Source of the DNA: Hofstenia miamia
Taxonomy: Eukaryota > Xenacoelomorpha > Acoela
Assembly: GCA_004352715.1 (NCBI GenBank)
Contig: SCFE01000081.1
Coordinates: forward strand, 62,001 to 126,000
Length of the DNA: 64,000 nt
Direction: 5' to 3'
Part shown: one piece after another, positions 11,682 to 25,808 of the stretch
Position numbering within the stretch: position 1 is the first letter of the stretch
Layout of the letters: every line of letters begins with the position of its first letter
Translations under genes and position numbers: made by a program
The notes under the pieces: model-generated
What the model was told of the DNA's origin: nothing
Database searches by the model: none
Seen by the model: only the letters and a program-made list of their open reading frames with translations

Positions 11682-14600
11682 TAAATATAAATATATATCT
11701 ATATATATATATATAAATATGAAAAAATTTTCGTAAATTACTACAGAATATAAAAATTATTTAGAAGATATGAAAAAGAAGTCAGAAAATCCGCCAAGTG
11801 TGTCACAGTCCATTCGATTAGCTGATACCTCCAAAATTTATCCTTCTGGTAAAATTTTCTTTCTATTTTAATGTATTCCTAAATTCATTTCCCTCAATTT
11901 TACTCATTATATAAAACCTGTTAAAACTACTTTTGGCATCTAATCAAGTATTTTAGAAGCTAAGCGTCTTCTATTAGTATATGTATGCATTTTCTTAAAT
12001 GAGACTTCATTTCGTAGTTTCAGAATCTTATCAATTTAAAATTAAGATTAACAATTCAATACGAACTTGTCATTTGACAAATTGTATGTCTTTATCTATT
12101 ATTAGGCACACGAACATATAGGAGTCCATGCAATAGGCAGTTAATTCAAATTATTCCTTCAAATCATTAGGTGATTTTTAGTTGAAGGCTGATATTCAGT
12201 AGTTTACTAATTATCTGCTTATTTTAAATAATAGAAAATTTGCTATATTTAAATGTGGCTGTTCCTTCCAACCCGATTAAATACTTGAAGGCTTAACAGA
12301 TTTTCGACTTTCTAACAATTAGAAAAACCCCAAGCGATATATTTAACGAATTTGGTTGCTTAAGTATTTGTTTTGTAGTTGCGGCTACTCTTCATATTTT
12401 ATTCTATGTATTTAGATATATCGCATAGAACCTCTTCCGATTATCGGCACTGGGAATCTCGTGATGCATCGTTGATATCAAAACAGCCCAGTGTTGATCC
12501 TCAGAAGGAGCACTTATGTATGACTTGTCTCTAAACCTGAAAAATGATCTGCAATCATCAATTATTTCGTACCTGTTTCTATGCATTTCATCAATCCCTA
12601 AAATATAGTTATTGTTTTCATTTAACCTTAAGATGCAAATGCATCATATTTGTGCAACATATGATGTGTTGTAAATGAAATTCATTAAAATCTTTTCATA
12701 AAGTTATTTTCCTTATTGCAAATAAGTCCTTAAAATTTTTGTATTAATGGTTATTATAATATTGAACTAAAGTATACAGTATTTCTATATTGATTGGAAG
12801 TTGTTTAGCTTATGAATCGATAAATGAATTAACTGAAGATAAAGATTGTTATCATCAAATTGCAACGTCCAGCACTCAAAAACCAGTGACATTTGCTTCA
12901 GGTATTCACTCAATATGTGGGTTTTACTCATTGGCAATTTTAGTAGCTTTATAGTTATTTTTTGCACATTCAAACATAAATGTGCAACTTCGCTTATCAA
13001 GTGGTCTTGTTTTTTTTGATAACGCTCGTTTTATTAATAGAAGAGGTTTGCGTAAATCTACAACAAATTTCAATAAATTTTAAGTTTTCACTGTACGTGA
13101 AAGTTCCTCATTTATCTTAGTTTTAGTTGATGAAAGCGAGAGTGACATTTCGTTCTTTGTTCCTTTGAATGAGTCCTTGGTCATTGATACTAATCAGGAA
13201 CACCAAATAACTTCCCCTGAGCAAAGCAGCTCATACTTCGATTTTGAAACGCAACAGTCTATAGCAGAAGCACTAGATGAGTCCGGCATCGATTCCGCAC
13301 TTAGCAACTGCAGACCGCTAGAATCTCCATCTAAACAACTCAGAGATCCAGATGTTTCTTCTTTCACGTATGTAATTATATCTCTTCTATTGTTTTTCTA
13401 CAAACATCTTTTATTTTCCAAATTTCAATGAGCGTTGCTGAAATGTATTGCATGGAGAATAACGCAACCAAAATTTGCATTAAATTTTGTGAACACGATT
13501 CTTTTGTTTTCATTCACCATTTTAGACAAAATTGGAATTTTCACGAAAAACATTGTGATTCTAAAAGTCTATTTCTGAAAAATAATGTATAATTGTTTCT
13601 GGAATAGGCTTATACATTTTCAATATAAAAAATTATATAAATTTGTAAATTTTAATTTTATTGATGAGCAATGTTAATTATGTGTATATTGTGATTTTGT
13701 AGCTCTTAACTTTCACCTACAATATATACTGTAGTTCTTTAAAACGTGAACTACAGTCGCGGCCACTAGATTAGCATCACATAATGCTAAAATTATGTTT
13801 TCATTCATGCAAGAAATTCATTATAATTGCAGGTGAATCGGATGATAAGTGGCATGATTTATGTTGTGCCAATGAGAATAAAACAAAATATAAAACATGT
13901 AAATATATTAAAGGCATATTACATGTTATAAATGGGCAATAATAAAGGGGTTTTCTATATAATTTATTATATTAATACTGAAGTGATGCTAATCCAGTGG
14001 ATGCGACTGCATATGTATATATATATATATATATATACATTTTATTAGGAATGCGGATTTTTACAATATTTTTTTCATTTCTCCTGCAGTTTACACTCGA
14101 ATGGAATTTATTTAGTATTGATGTAGGCTGTATATAGATCCACTGTCATTCAAAATTTCAAGGATTTATGTCTAGAAATGCGTAAGATTTTAATTTTCTT
14201 TAATTATGTATATAGGAACAACTGAGATCAGAAGTATATTTACATATGCTGTACATCAACAAAGAACTGAAAATTTTAACATTAACGTTAAGAACACCTA
14301 GTGTTAAAATTCTAGTAGCTGCCATGATGAACCAAGGTGAAAAGTCGGCATTTTCAATTGTTCGGTTGATATCTGAATTTTACATCTCTTTATCAAGGCC
14401 CATAGTAGTTTGCTAATGTTGATGTTTTTGGAGATTCTCATGAATTCTTAAAAAACATGTGCTTTTAAACTCTTTAACACACTCATGTTTGGTGTCTTCA
14501 TAAGGTTAGTTGTGTCATGAAAAATTCCTACTAATTTTTCGGTATTCAAATTGTCCGCCTTATGATAATTTAGTGTTTTTATATCATTGTTTTTCACTTC

Positions 14601-17600
14601 CAAGCTAAATTACACTGTCTGCTTACAATTTATTATCATTTTTTAGAGATCCCATTCATCATGGAGATCGCGATTTAAGAAACGTTGATTCCTTTAAGAA
14701 ATCATTTTTGGCGAAAAAGGAAAAGACAAATGCTATGTTAGACTCTTTGCTAAAGTCGTATCCTAAGGAGGCTAATCTCGTAAATGCCTGGAAGAGGTAA
14801 ATGATTACAATGTAATTTTCCCATTTTAGTGCATCACTTATATTAAGAGTTATTGGTGAATAGTATGTACATTTTAATTTTTCTCTATTAACAAAATATG
14901 ATGCAATTGTAGATCTTACAATAAATTAACAAATTCATATTCTATAATTTATTCCATTATCAATATTATTGTCTAACGTGATATTAGATATGATGAAGAG
15001 CGACGAGATGAATTAAGACGCGGTTTGCTTGATAGCAGTGAGAAATTACATCGTTTTAATCTAATGCTGTGCAATCCAGTTCAGTTCACTGTACGAAAAT
15101 GGTTACATTCTCGTGGTGAAGAGTCTCTTATGTATCAGCCCATTCAAAACACCATCGCTGCATCAGGACCCAAAGTTATTGGCAATTCAGAAAAGCATTA
15201 TGGTCTTAACCATGGCGAAAGGAATGTCTCATTGGTAAATGCGTTTGTGTTTTTAATGTTTTTCGGTCATCGTTATTTGTAATATAAATCATTACATTAA
15301 ATGTGTTTCGATTTGATGTTTATTGTTAAATGTCATAGATCAGTATTATTTAGAAAAGCGATTGTTCCGCTTGTAATGGGCAATTGGAAGAGAGTAAATC
15401 GTTTGAAGATGACACCATTCTGTCATCTGTCATCGAGGATAGCAATTCTCAGAACAGCACCTCACTGCCATGTATTCAGACGTCATCTAGGAGACCTATT
15501 CCTTCATACAGATTGCAATCACGAGGTGTTCAAACCACTGATGATCTATTCGATTTTAATAAAAAAGAGAAGATTGAACCAGTGTACACTCTTATATTAC
15601 TTATATAATGTTGATTTTGTTTAATTAGTAAAGAGCAAAGTCCTGGATTCTTCCCATCAACTGCTCCTCCGAAAGCCCGTTTGAAGTTCAACAAAGCGTT
15701 TGTTGATTATGATGAATTTTCTTCAATGTTTACTGAACCATCTGATAATGGATTATTGTCTTCTAAAGAAAATGTTCCGCGTGGAACAAGGCCAGCAACT
15801 TTACAAGTAAGGATTTCTATTATTCAAATGCTTCTATTCAATATTCGAAATGGATATCAGCGTTAAAACTAATAGATACGTATTACTACAATGCATACAT
15901 ACATGCCTCATAATTTTCCAAATTTAGTTTCACTGTTAAGCATATGTAAGAAACTAGAATTGATGGATTTGTTATTAGAGACATTTTATGTTAAAAATCA
16001 AAAGGATGCTAAAATACCGCGTTTAATTATATATTTCACTAATCGCGGTTACCTTTTCTGTGGTTTTTCTTTATTCTCTATTTTGAAAATTTTCAAATCT
16101 GGCACATCATTAAAAAAATTTTTACTGGTCACTATCGGTTTTTGACCGCAAGTCTTGAAGTCAGTCGACACCAGCCAGATTAATAATCCAAAATGTTTTC
16201 ATATAGTTCGGAGTATTCTCTTGCTCACGTTGAATATCACTGACATTTCTATTTGGTCAAGATGTGGCAAATAATGTCGTCATTGAATACGGCATGGAAC
16301 ATGGTGTGTCTCAGTCATAATGTTACGATATCGAGGAGTTAGCGAATATGCATGGTTAAATTCAACGCATGCAATTTCTGTTTCCACCTCAGAAGAACTA
16401 TCATTTTCACTATCACCTGACTCTTCTTTATAAACTACAATGTCTCTCTAATCGTCAATAACAGTATAACGTGAATTTTCCTCTACTTCCAATCCCTTGT
16501 ATCATCATCGTCGTCATTTTGGTTTGAAATCTTATTTGCAAAAAACGTACGTCGTCTACTCTCCATTGATAAAGTAAGAAACTGTTATAACCAGTGGGAA
16601 AAATTAAAATATCAATAATGAGAATTATATGATTGAACAAATAATCATCAACGCATGTGAATGATTGAAAGATAAAGTATTTATTTTGTGATGAAAAGTA
16701 GCATTTGTATCTAGGATGGATGCATTACTAGCAACTCTTGTGTTTGTCACGTTTTATTTACTTGACAAATCACCCTCAATTATTAGCTTGCATTTATATG
16801 GTTTTTTAACTAAAAATTCAATGAATCTCACATAATTACTTCATCATACAAATCTTCAAATCTGCTCTGTGTGCTTGCGAACGAATTTTTTAATGTTTAA
16901 GAAATCTATTTTTATGGGACCTAGTGAAGTACAAATTCGTTAAAAGGTTGATTTCATATGTAAAAATGTTTTTAATAGTAAAAATTTATTCATTTTTACT
17001 GAATTATTCACTCATGTATAATGTAATAGCAAAGCGTAAACGCACATGAGCAAACAATGCCTAAAATTTAATTAGACAGACTAAAAGTCGCAATTTGTTC
17101 AAAATGTACACACGCGGACTGTTGAGGGTTAAAACAGTATGTGCTAAATTACTCAAATAATTGTTCTGGTGTTCTTCTAATTTTCAACATCCTCCCATTC
17201 TGCTGGTATGATATTTTCTTTTTTTTCATTCAATAGTTGAGGCTATTTGACACTTAGCATTCTCTTCATCATTTGTGAATCTTCTTGGTCACATGTATCA
17301 AGTACGTTAATGTGTGTCTCCTACCATAATTTTGCATTTCCCTTGTAAATATTCCTTTTAGAAAATCAATTGTTAATAATAATAATAAAGTTTGATTAAA
17401 ATGGTTGATTGGCAGATCTATTATTGAGTGCATTTAACTGATATTAGCAAAAAACAAATTTTAAGAAAATTCTATTATAGCTAATGACAGTATTTTTAAT
17501 GCAATAACGTTGTCTGCCTCCAGCAGGAAGCAGTTTTTAGATGCGGGTCAGCTTTTAATAACCTTATATTTTGTTGTTTTACTTAATATTGATCTGCATT

Positions 17601-20600
17601 TTCCATTTGAATTATAGGAAGCTTTCCTTTTGAAGAAGAGTGACTTCATCATTAAGTCAAGAAGACGTCAGCGGGAGTTAAAAATGACAGCTCAGGAACG
17701 ACGAATTAATGCTTATAGATCAACCAATGAATCAACCCGTCCTCCATTAGCTGAGAAACACCCACAGAAAATACGCACTTCTCATCCTTTATCTGGTAAA
17801 TTATTTTTCTTTTACTTATGATTAGGTTAAAATTTAGTTCTCTCGTAGTTGTATGGACTTTCTAAAAATGTACCAGTTAGGCCATGGTTAGATTGGCGGG
17901 TTAGTAGCAGGAACAATTTGACTACTCAACCCCCAGTAGTAGTAACTGTACTTTTCAAACGGAGCTTTTGACTTGATAATGACCTGGTATCACTGATTTA
18001 ATTTTTCATGCTACGAGGAATCTCGTCAAACTACAACTTTAGTTATGTTTGAACTGGGCTTGCTAATATATTCAGTGATGCATTCGATGTATCAATTTTC
18101 TCTAAGTATTCAAAATTTCTCTTTGTAATAAGTGCATGTGCATATATTATTTATGTATTGTATCAAATGTTGTTCGTGATGTCTGGTAAATGGCTTTCAT
18201 TTTTTATTCTAAAATAATGTTAATCTTCTGTTATATTTTCGTTTTGTACAAATATTTACATTTTTACATACATTTATCAAATTCGTACCTGGGTATGCAA
18301 GTTTGCCTAAATGTATGTGTACTATTTTCAATTTCCAATTGGGCTTAGCTTGAGCCTAGATGCCGTTTGTTTATTTTCCTTTGAATTTGGCCATATTTCC
18401 ATTAGGTATTCAATACTTTGTTGTATTAAAGTTTGCTGGCTGCACGCCCTTTGTTGTTTTGCTTCACTCTAAGCATTAATGCAATTTTATTGAAAATTTT
18501 TGCCTATTTTATATTTTACGAATTTTTTTGTTTTTAACGCATTTACCAAAAAAATTTGGGTGCAAAATGTTCGGATTTGCTTTTTTTTCAAAGATACTTT
18601 ATTAGCTATTTATTACGAAATGTGTTCAACCATTAAATACAAAATGTCTATCGATCACGCGATGTTAAGATTAATTCTTTTTTCATGATATGTGCTAGTT
18701 TGTTGATAAATGCATATAATATTTAAATTTTCTTCAAGAAAGAATTGATTTAATGGAGTCATTTTAAGTTGTTACAATATTAAAAATACCATTATTGACG
18801 ACCCTATTGAACTATAGTGCATGTCATTGGACGCTGTCACCGTGATTTTCTGGTAGTGGAATGCTGTCTTGGATCTCTGCGATGTTTACTTTTATGTATC
18901 ATCTAGATGTCAAGTGGTTTTTAGAAACATCATTAATGATTTTAAAAATATTGATTACAAGTTTGATTCAGTATAATTAGTTGTGCATATAAAAACAAAA
19001 TTAAAATTATAAATTAATTTTACAAATTAATTTCATCAAGAGCTTATCTTCCATAGTTTTTAAGAACACGGTTTTTGAGGAAAAGACGCCGCACTTTTTT
19101 AGTTTTTAATAATGCAATTGAATAACTTGAAGATTATGTATATATGAGATCACCATCTTATGTATAAATGGCTTTATATACTCATACTTTCGCAGACATT
19201 GTAAATCAATTATTACACCTTCTTCCGATATTCGAATCTTGTGATAGACTGCTTAACAAAAATTAGTTGAGATGATTTTTGCAAATTAGACGACACCGTA
19301 GGACAAATCCTTAGGCTGCGCGAGACTAAGCGTTTCTGGCAGTCAGCGCAAGAAAACTTTCCCTCTAGCCCAACCACTTACATAACAAATAGAGGCTTGA
19401 TCATCAACATTATATCTTTTCACGATTTTGTTTTAAGTGAAGCTAGCTCTTTATCATCATTTTTATAAAAAACTGTATGCCCTCATTATGATTAGCTTTG
19501 AGCAATGATAGCCTTTGCAACAATATTTTGCCTAACTTTTATCAAATAATTAGAACCTCCACCAACGGAGCCTTCTTTTAACCAATCTGAGGACAACTTG
19601 TCAGCACAAGTTCAAATTTTTTAGTTACAAGGAGGAACTGTGATAAATCTACAATTGCTTTTGATGTATGAGATCCAGCCAGCATCGTTTGAGCAGAGGG
19701 ACACCGCAGACTAGTTTTGCTCCAAGCACTGAGAAAAAGTTCTATGACTCTAGTTGCTACTGGGTAGAACTGCGTCTGGCGTTTTTTATCTTTAAATCGT
19801 GAATGCCGCGATTTTGTAGTTGATTTTACATTAAAAAATTTCCAATGATTTAAGATCAGTTCTAGGAAACGAGCATTTGATTTTCAGTCACGAAACTGTT
19901 CAGAATTAGTATTAGTATTAGATGGTCAATGCCCAAGTCATAGTCGATTGAAGTCCGTTGACGATTATAAGGCTAAGGCAACTACGGTTTAGTTTGTGTG
20001 CCCTATTGTCGGAATCAACAATATAGTACTTTTAACAGTCGTAAGGAAACCAGTCAGCAATAGTTCAACTGACAATTCAGCATCTCTGAATTAATAATTT
20101 CCGATTTTTTCAAGTCATTTGGTAACCTTCTTAGAACTCCCTGACATTTTTAATGAAAAATTGTTTTATGGATATTTTTAGAACGCTTGGATTGGTTCTA
20201 TCAAATTAACACGATGTTTTCATTTATTTTTTCTTAGATTTAGGGTATTGGTTGCAGTATAGTATGGTGCAGTCCATCGAGTGTTCATATTTAATGTGTA
20301 TTGATTAAGTTACAGTAATGTAAACATATAGATGAAAAATTGGCCATACCATTAATGTGTGGACATTGGCAGAAAGTATTCTTTTCGCATACCCTAAGTA
20401 TTTTAATGCAATTCTTTCCATTTCTAACAATATATTGAAATTTTTTAGACGTTTAAATAAAGTGTACTTTGTTCGTGTAATATTTACCATATTTGTTTTT
20501 TCTTCCCAACGAAATTAGATTTTGTAAAACACCAAGGTTTTAAACTCTTGGATAGGCATCTGGGAGAAATTTTTTGCAAAGATTTTCAGATAAGTCACGA

Positions 20601-23600
20601 TCACTTTTAACTATTGTGAAGACTATAAGGAGCTGTCAAGTTAAATTACGTTTTTAACATTGTTATCAATTTTACCACAATTTGTTTTGTTAATGAATGT
20701 ATATTCATCGATTTAAATGAACAACAAAAGAAATCCGAAGTTAACATAAGAAAACCAATGATTGCTCATTTTCGTAAATGGTTAGCGTACCTCTTCTGAA
20801 ATATTTTCCTGTAAAAAATCAATGTCGCCATTTCTTTTTGCAACTATTCCCTAATTTGTAACAATTATTGACTGACTCAAGTCCCGTAATTTTTGATAAC
20901 TCCTAATATTTGGTTTTGTAATCAAACTTGAAAAGTTTTTTTAATTCTGCGAACATTTTGTAACTAATAAATTCATTTAGATGTTTGCTTGGATTTTCGT
21001 TGACCTAGTGTATATCCATAACTTCTTAGATATATATATACAGGGTGCGTCAGAAGTAACGCCCGATTTTATATACGAACTTGAAAAAACATAACAACAT
21101 AATAACATGTATACTGGCATCCATATATAAAGCCACACCAACATCATAATGACAAGAGTAACTTACAATATTCGCAAGTTTATTTAAGATTTTCAAAGTG
21201 TTCACCATTAAATGTCACACATCTAGCAAGTCTGTCAGGCACACTACGACAAACTTTTTGACAGAGTTCCAGATCGATTGAGGCAAATTTTTCTTCGATA
21301 CTCCTTCGAAGATCTTGAATAGTAGCAGGCTTGTTTTTGTATACCAGATCTTTCATTACTCCCCATAAAAAGAAATCAGGAGGCGTGAGATCCGGGGATC
21401 GCGCAGGCCATTCGATAGGGCCTCGTCTTCCCAGCCATCTGCCTCCAAAATTGTCATCTAACCACTGACGTACAACTAAAGCATAATGGGGCGGTGCACC
21501 ATCGTGCTGAAAGTAACAATTATTGTTGTCCTTCACCCTTGGCCAAAAATGTGTTTGCAACATTTCTAAGTAGTTGTTACCATGAACAGTGTCATCAAAA
21601 AATATTGGACCAATTAATCCATTTGAAGAAATAGCTGCCCATACAGTGACTCCCGGCAAATTTCCTTCTTTCTCAATAACTACGCGTGGATTTGTCTCAG
21701 ACCAGTACACGCAATTATGCCTATTGATGTGGCCGTTGAGTTTAAAGCATGCTTCGTCAGACCACCAGATATTGTCAATCACTGTCTCATTGTCATTAAC
21801 TAAATTAAGAAATGTTTCAGCGAATTGTAGCCGCCTGTCAGCATCACCATCGTGTAAGGCATGGAGTAATCGAGGAATGTAAGGTTTGAGGTTTCTGCTG
21901 TGTAACAATCGGAGGACACTGCTTGCACTAATGGACAATTCACCGGATAACCGACGGCTGGACTTCTGCGGTGATCGCTGTAGTGATTCAATCAGCTCAT
22001 CACCTTTAGCGTCACTTGTTGCAGACCGCTTTCTTCCTGACTTAGGGGCATCATTTACACTTCCAGTTTCTTCGAATTTTTTAATAATTGCTTTAATGTT
22101 CCTTCCTTGCACCTCGTGGATTTGAAATTCAGAAGATAACATCCGGGAAGCAGCAGCAGAATTGTCATTAGATTTGTAGTAGTATTTCACTGCAGCAACT
22201 CTCTGCTCTTTAGTCAGTCGAAAAGCCATGTCTTCTAAAACATTAATAATGATGAACAAACTTATGAATACAACTCATTTAATTAAGTGACGAATAAAAT
22301 ACACGTAAAAAATACAATTATGTACAAATACAAATTATTTATTTTACGGATAAAATCAAATTAATATCAAAATTTTTGTATAAAATAAAAAATAAAAATG
22401 TTTTAATTTTTCCTAAAATCGGGCGTTACTTCTGACGCACCCTGTATATATATATATAATACTGACTTAAGTGCATATTAGTACAATAAAAACTTTCGCT
22501 GCTAGGTGCAACGAGAAAATTGGTTTTTATGTAAATATAATAATCCCTTCATCACGATGCAATGTTGATTATTTAATATTTCAACTAAAGTAAATATGTT
22601 CTTAAGCAGTTACTTTATCACTGCCTGAAGAAATTATTTATTTTATTGTGGGGTTAGCTTTGGATATGTGGATTTTTTAGATGTTCATTATCACGGTACA
22701 CGTAGAATAATAACAAAAGATGAAATGAAAGAACGAACCAATCGTGTATATCAAAATTTACCAGAAGTCATCGCAAAGAAAAAATTCGCCAGTCGCCAGG
22801 GACAGGTGCACAATAACAAAATCAATCTTGATTGTTTTAAAGCTGTAAGTTTTATTAATTTAATTCATTGCTAAGTATGATAACTATTTTAATTTTTGTA
22901 AAATTGCCTTCATTTTATATATTTTCGCTTGAAAATCAAGAAAATATGGAGACGAAGTCAATTGTTCTAATATTTAGAGGAAATTATGATTTTGTAGATT
23001 AATACCATTAACTAATTATTTTGTTGAAGAAATTTCTGCTGTTCAGTCGTCTTTAATATTAAATAATACTAAGGATTTAACTACTATGGTACTATGTTTG
23101 AATATACAGGGTGTCCCAAAAACGTGACCAAGACAATCACATAATTTAACTTTGGCACGATGAACTCTGATCGGTATTGTACTGTGCTCAATGAAAAAGT
23201 TTTACCATACCTGACTCAAAAGAGACATCAGAGGAACATTTCCCAACAAGACGGAACTCCACCAGGTTACAGCGTGCAGGGATAGCTATTTTGGATGGTA
23301 ACTTGACAGGGAGATGCATAGACTGAAAACTAGGAGTTGAATGGTCCCCCAGGTCACCCGATTTTACAGTGTTTGATTTTTTTGTGGGGCACATAGCGTA
23401 GAAAGGTTTGCAGAGAAAGACTACGTACAGTTAATGAGCTTGCAACAAGAATTGAAGATGAAATTAACAACCTTGAGCAACAATCATTTGCAGAATCTTA
23501 TTATTCTTTTCTGAAGCGCTGTGATGCTTGTATTGATCTTGATGGCTTCCAATTTGAAAATAAGTTAATAAATGTTATTTTTATATAATATTTTGTTCTT

Positions 23601-23645
23601 TCATGATCCTATATTGTTCATAATATATGCTCATTTTGTTGTTTC

Positions 23646-23689
<44 letters not shown>

Positions 23690-25765
23690 ATATACACATA
23701 TATCTCCCTATTTGTTCAACGAAATAAGAAAAAGTTGGAACAAAGAGCAAGCAAGGTTAGTTGGTTATTTCAGTGAACAAATAGCGAAATTCTGAAATTT
23801 GTACAATATTAATCCACATTGCTTAAATGTTATTATTTATTCTTTGCAGTGTATTTAAAGATATTTAACACATTTTAGGATAATTTTCAAATACTTGGAA
23901 AATCGTAAAAAAAATTCGACTTACACATATATCTCGCTATTTGTTCTACCACAACAAAAGATGATAATTATGAGTTAAATATAATGATAGTTTAACTACT
24001 TTAACCTCATCACGGGTGAATTAGATGCCTCCATCATATCTTGAGTGCCTGTACTCAGAAATTTCAGAAATATTAATGTTAAAAATTTCTACTAATCCCA
24101 TTACTTGGCTAGTTTTTTATGTAAATTTGATCATGCAAACAATAAAATTTAGGTGATAACAATAGTAACATTATAAATTTATGTTGAAACAATTAAGATC
24201 TTTCCCCCGAACGTTATGATCGTCAATGAAATTGTATTTATATAAAAAGTTTCAAAAGAGCTTTGCTAAAATAGTTGGTTACAGCAATATTTTTAACAAT
24301 ATGTATTTTTTAAATATTGAAAGTATATCCTACTAGTATTTTTCATTACTTAGTTTTAAAGTTTTAGTGAAAAATGAATTTAGTATCTAGATGAAATATA
24401 GAAGCGCATAAACATGTATTTACCATAAATCGTGCGCTTTGAAGGCAATTATGATCTATTTCATCTGAACTTTTAAGCTAGTTGTACAAAGAAACATTCA
24501 TTTCAAATTCATAGTCACTGACAATTTTTTTCACAAAGAGGGGTATATAAAATCAATAATTGTGATGGGACTAATTACATAACGCTTTCTTTATATTCCC
24601 ATAAATGATACATATGGGAAAAAAATGTTCAATTGTGTGAATAATTGGGTTTTTACGCATATGTGTTGCAAAGACATTACTTACCAAAGTTGAATTGAAA
24701 TGCGATTGATTGTAGTTACAGTATTTACAGTTACCTGTTATTTCAAATATATGTTTTGAATATAGTCTATGGTATTTAAACTAGGAAGCAAACTGTATTT
24801 GTAGTAAGACAATGTTCTTAACACCAAATATTTTCTAACTATCAAAGGATTACTGTGTTAGTATGCATTGCATTAATAATACATTGTATTTTAAACTGAT
24901 TAAATTGTAAATGATATTCGCATACATATTACTAAATTATATAATGTTTTAATATTGTAAATTTGCCATTTTCATAAATACATTCAATTTTCTTTAATTC
25001 TTTTTGTCTGTTAAATAATGGGTTTGCTTTATTTTACTAAATTACTAAATTCTTTGACTTACTTTACAGAAGTTTACTACTCCTGGTTGCAACCGAAAAA
25101 AATTTGAAATGAAACGACCAAACAGTTCTGGTCCATTCCTGCAATTTATGTTCAATGACCCAGTTTTTTTTTCAAATGTGTATTAATATACATGCTTTCT
25201 CTTACTTTGATGTTTTATAACATGAATTAATTAGAATAATTCTACATCAATAAATCCGATTTAGTTAGGAAGATGTGTAATTGATGCCAAATTTTTTCAT
25301 TTCACTAGTGTTTCAATTTTATTACTGTTTCAATTTGTTTATGAAAACTTTCTTTTAATGATTTTAGCTATGACGAGTTAGGGCCGGGATTGGGCTATGT
25401 TGGATTGAGCCCGGAACTAAAATCACTCTATCTACAACTCTGATACGACTAAAACGAAGACTAAAACAGCTTTAACTTATTTGATATTTTTCATATAGTT
25501 TCATATAACTATATTATTTAATAGTAGCAACATGTTTTAAGGCTATTTAAGGTATCACACAAATTCCTTCACATTCAAATCATGAATAAATCTATAAAAA
25601 GTACATTTTTGGGAGTAAATATTTTTTGGTAAAATTTACAAAAGGCGACACAATGTGCAAAAGTTACAAAGAGCGAGATATATATGAAATTGCAACAAAA
25701 TGTGAGATATTTATGTAAAAGTGAACAAATTGCGAGATATGTATGTTGAGGGTTAAACAAAGAGC

Positions 25766-25808
<43 letters not shown>

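Larger units (their letters stand above)
17796..22680 (+). other. Intron 17 of the ALMS-type gene
   Basis: A 4.9-kb intron interrupting the ALMS motif. Apart from the DD41D transposon at 21041-22444 I see only AT-rich sequence. A phase-1-compatible exon-like scrap at about 19553-19610 (EPPPTEPSFNQSEDNLSAQ) lacks a donor leaving the phase exon 18 needs. Confidence 0.5.

Noticed and set aside
19553-19610. Exon-like EPPPTEPSFNQSEDNLSAQ in intron 17 of the ALMS-type gene
   Set aside because: It has an acceptor in the right phase but no donor that leaves phase 1 for exon 18, and HPLSD is completed without it.
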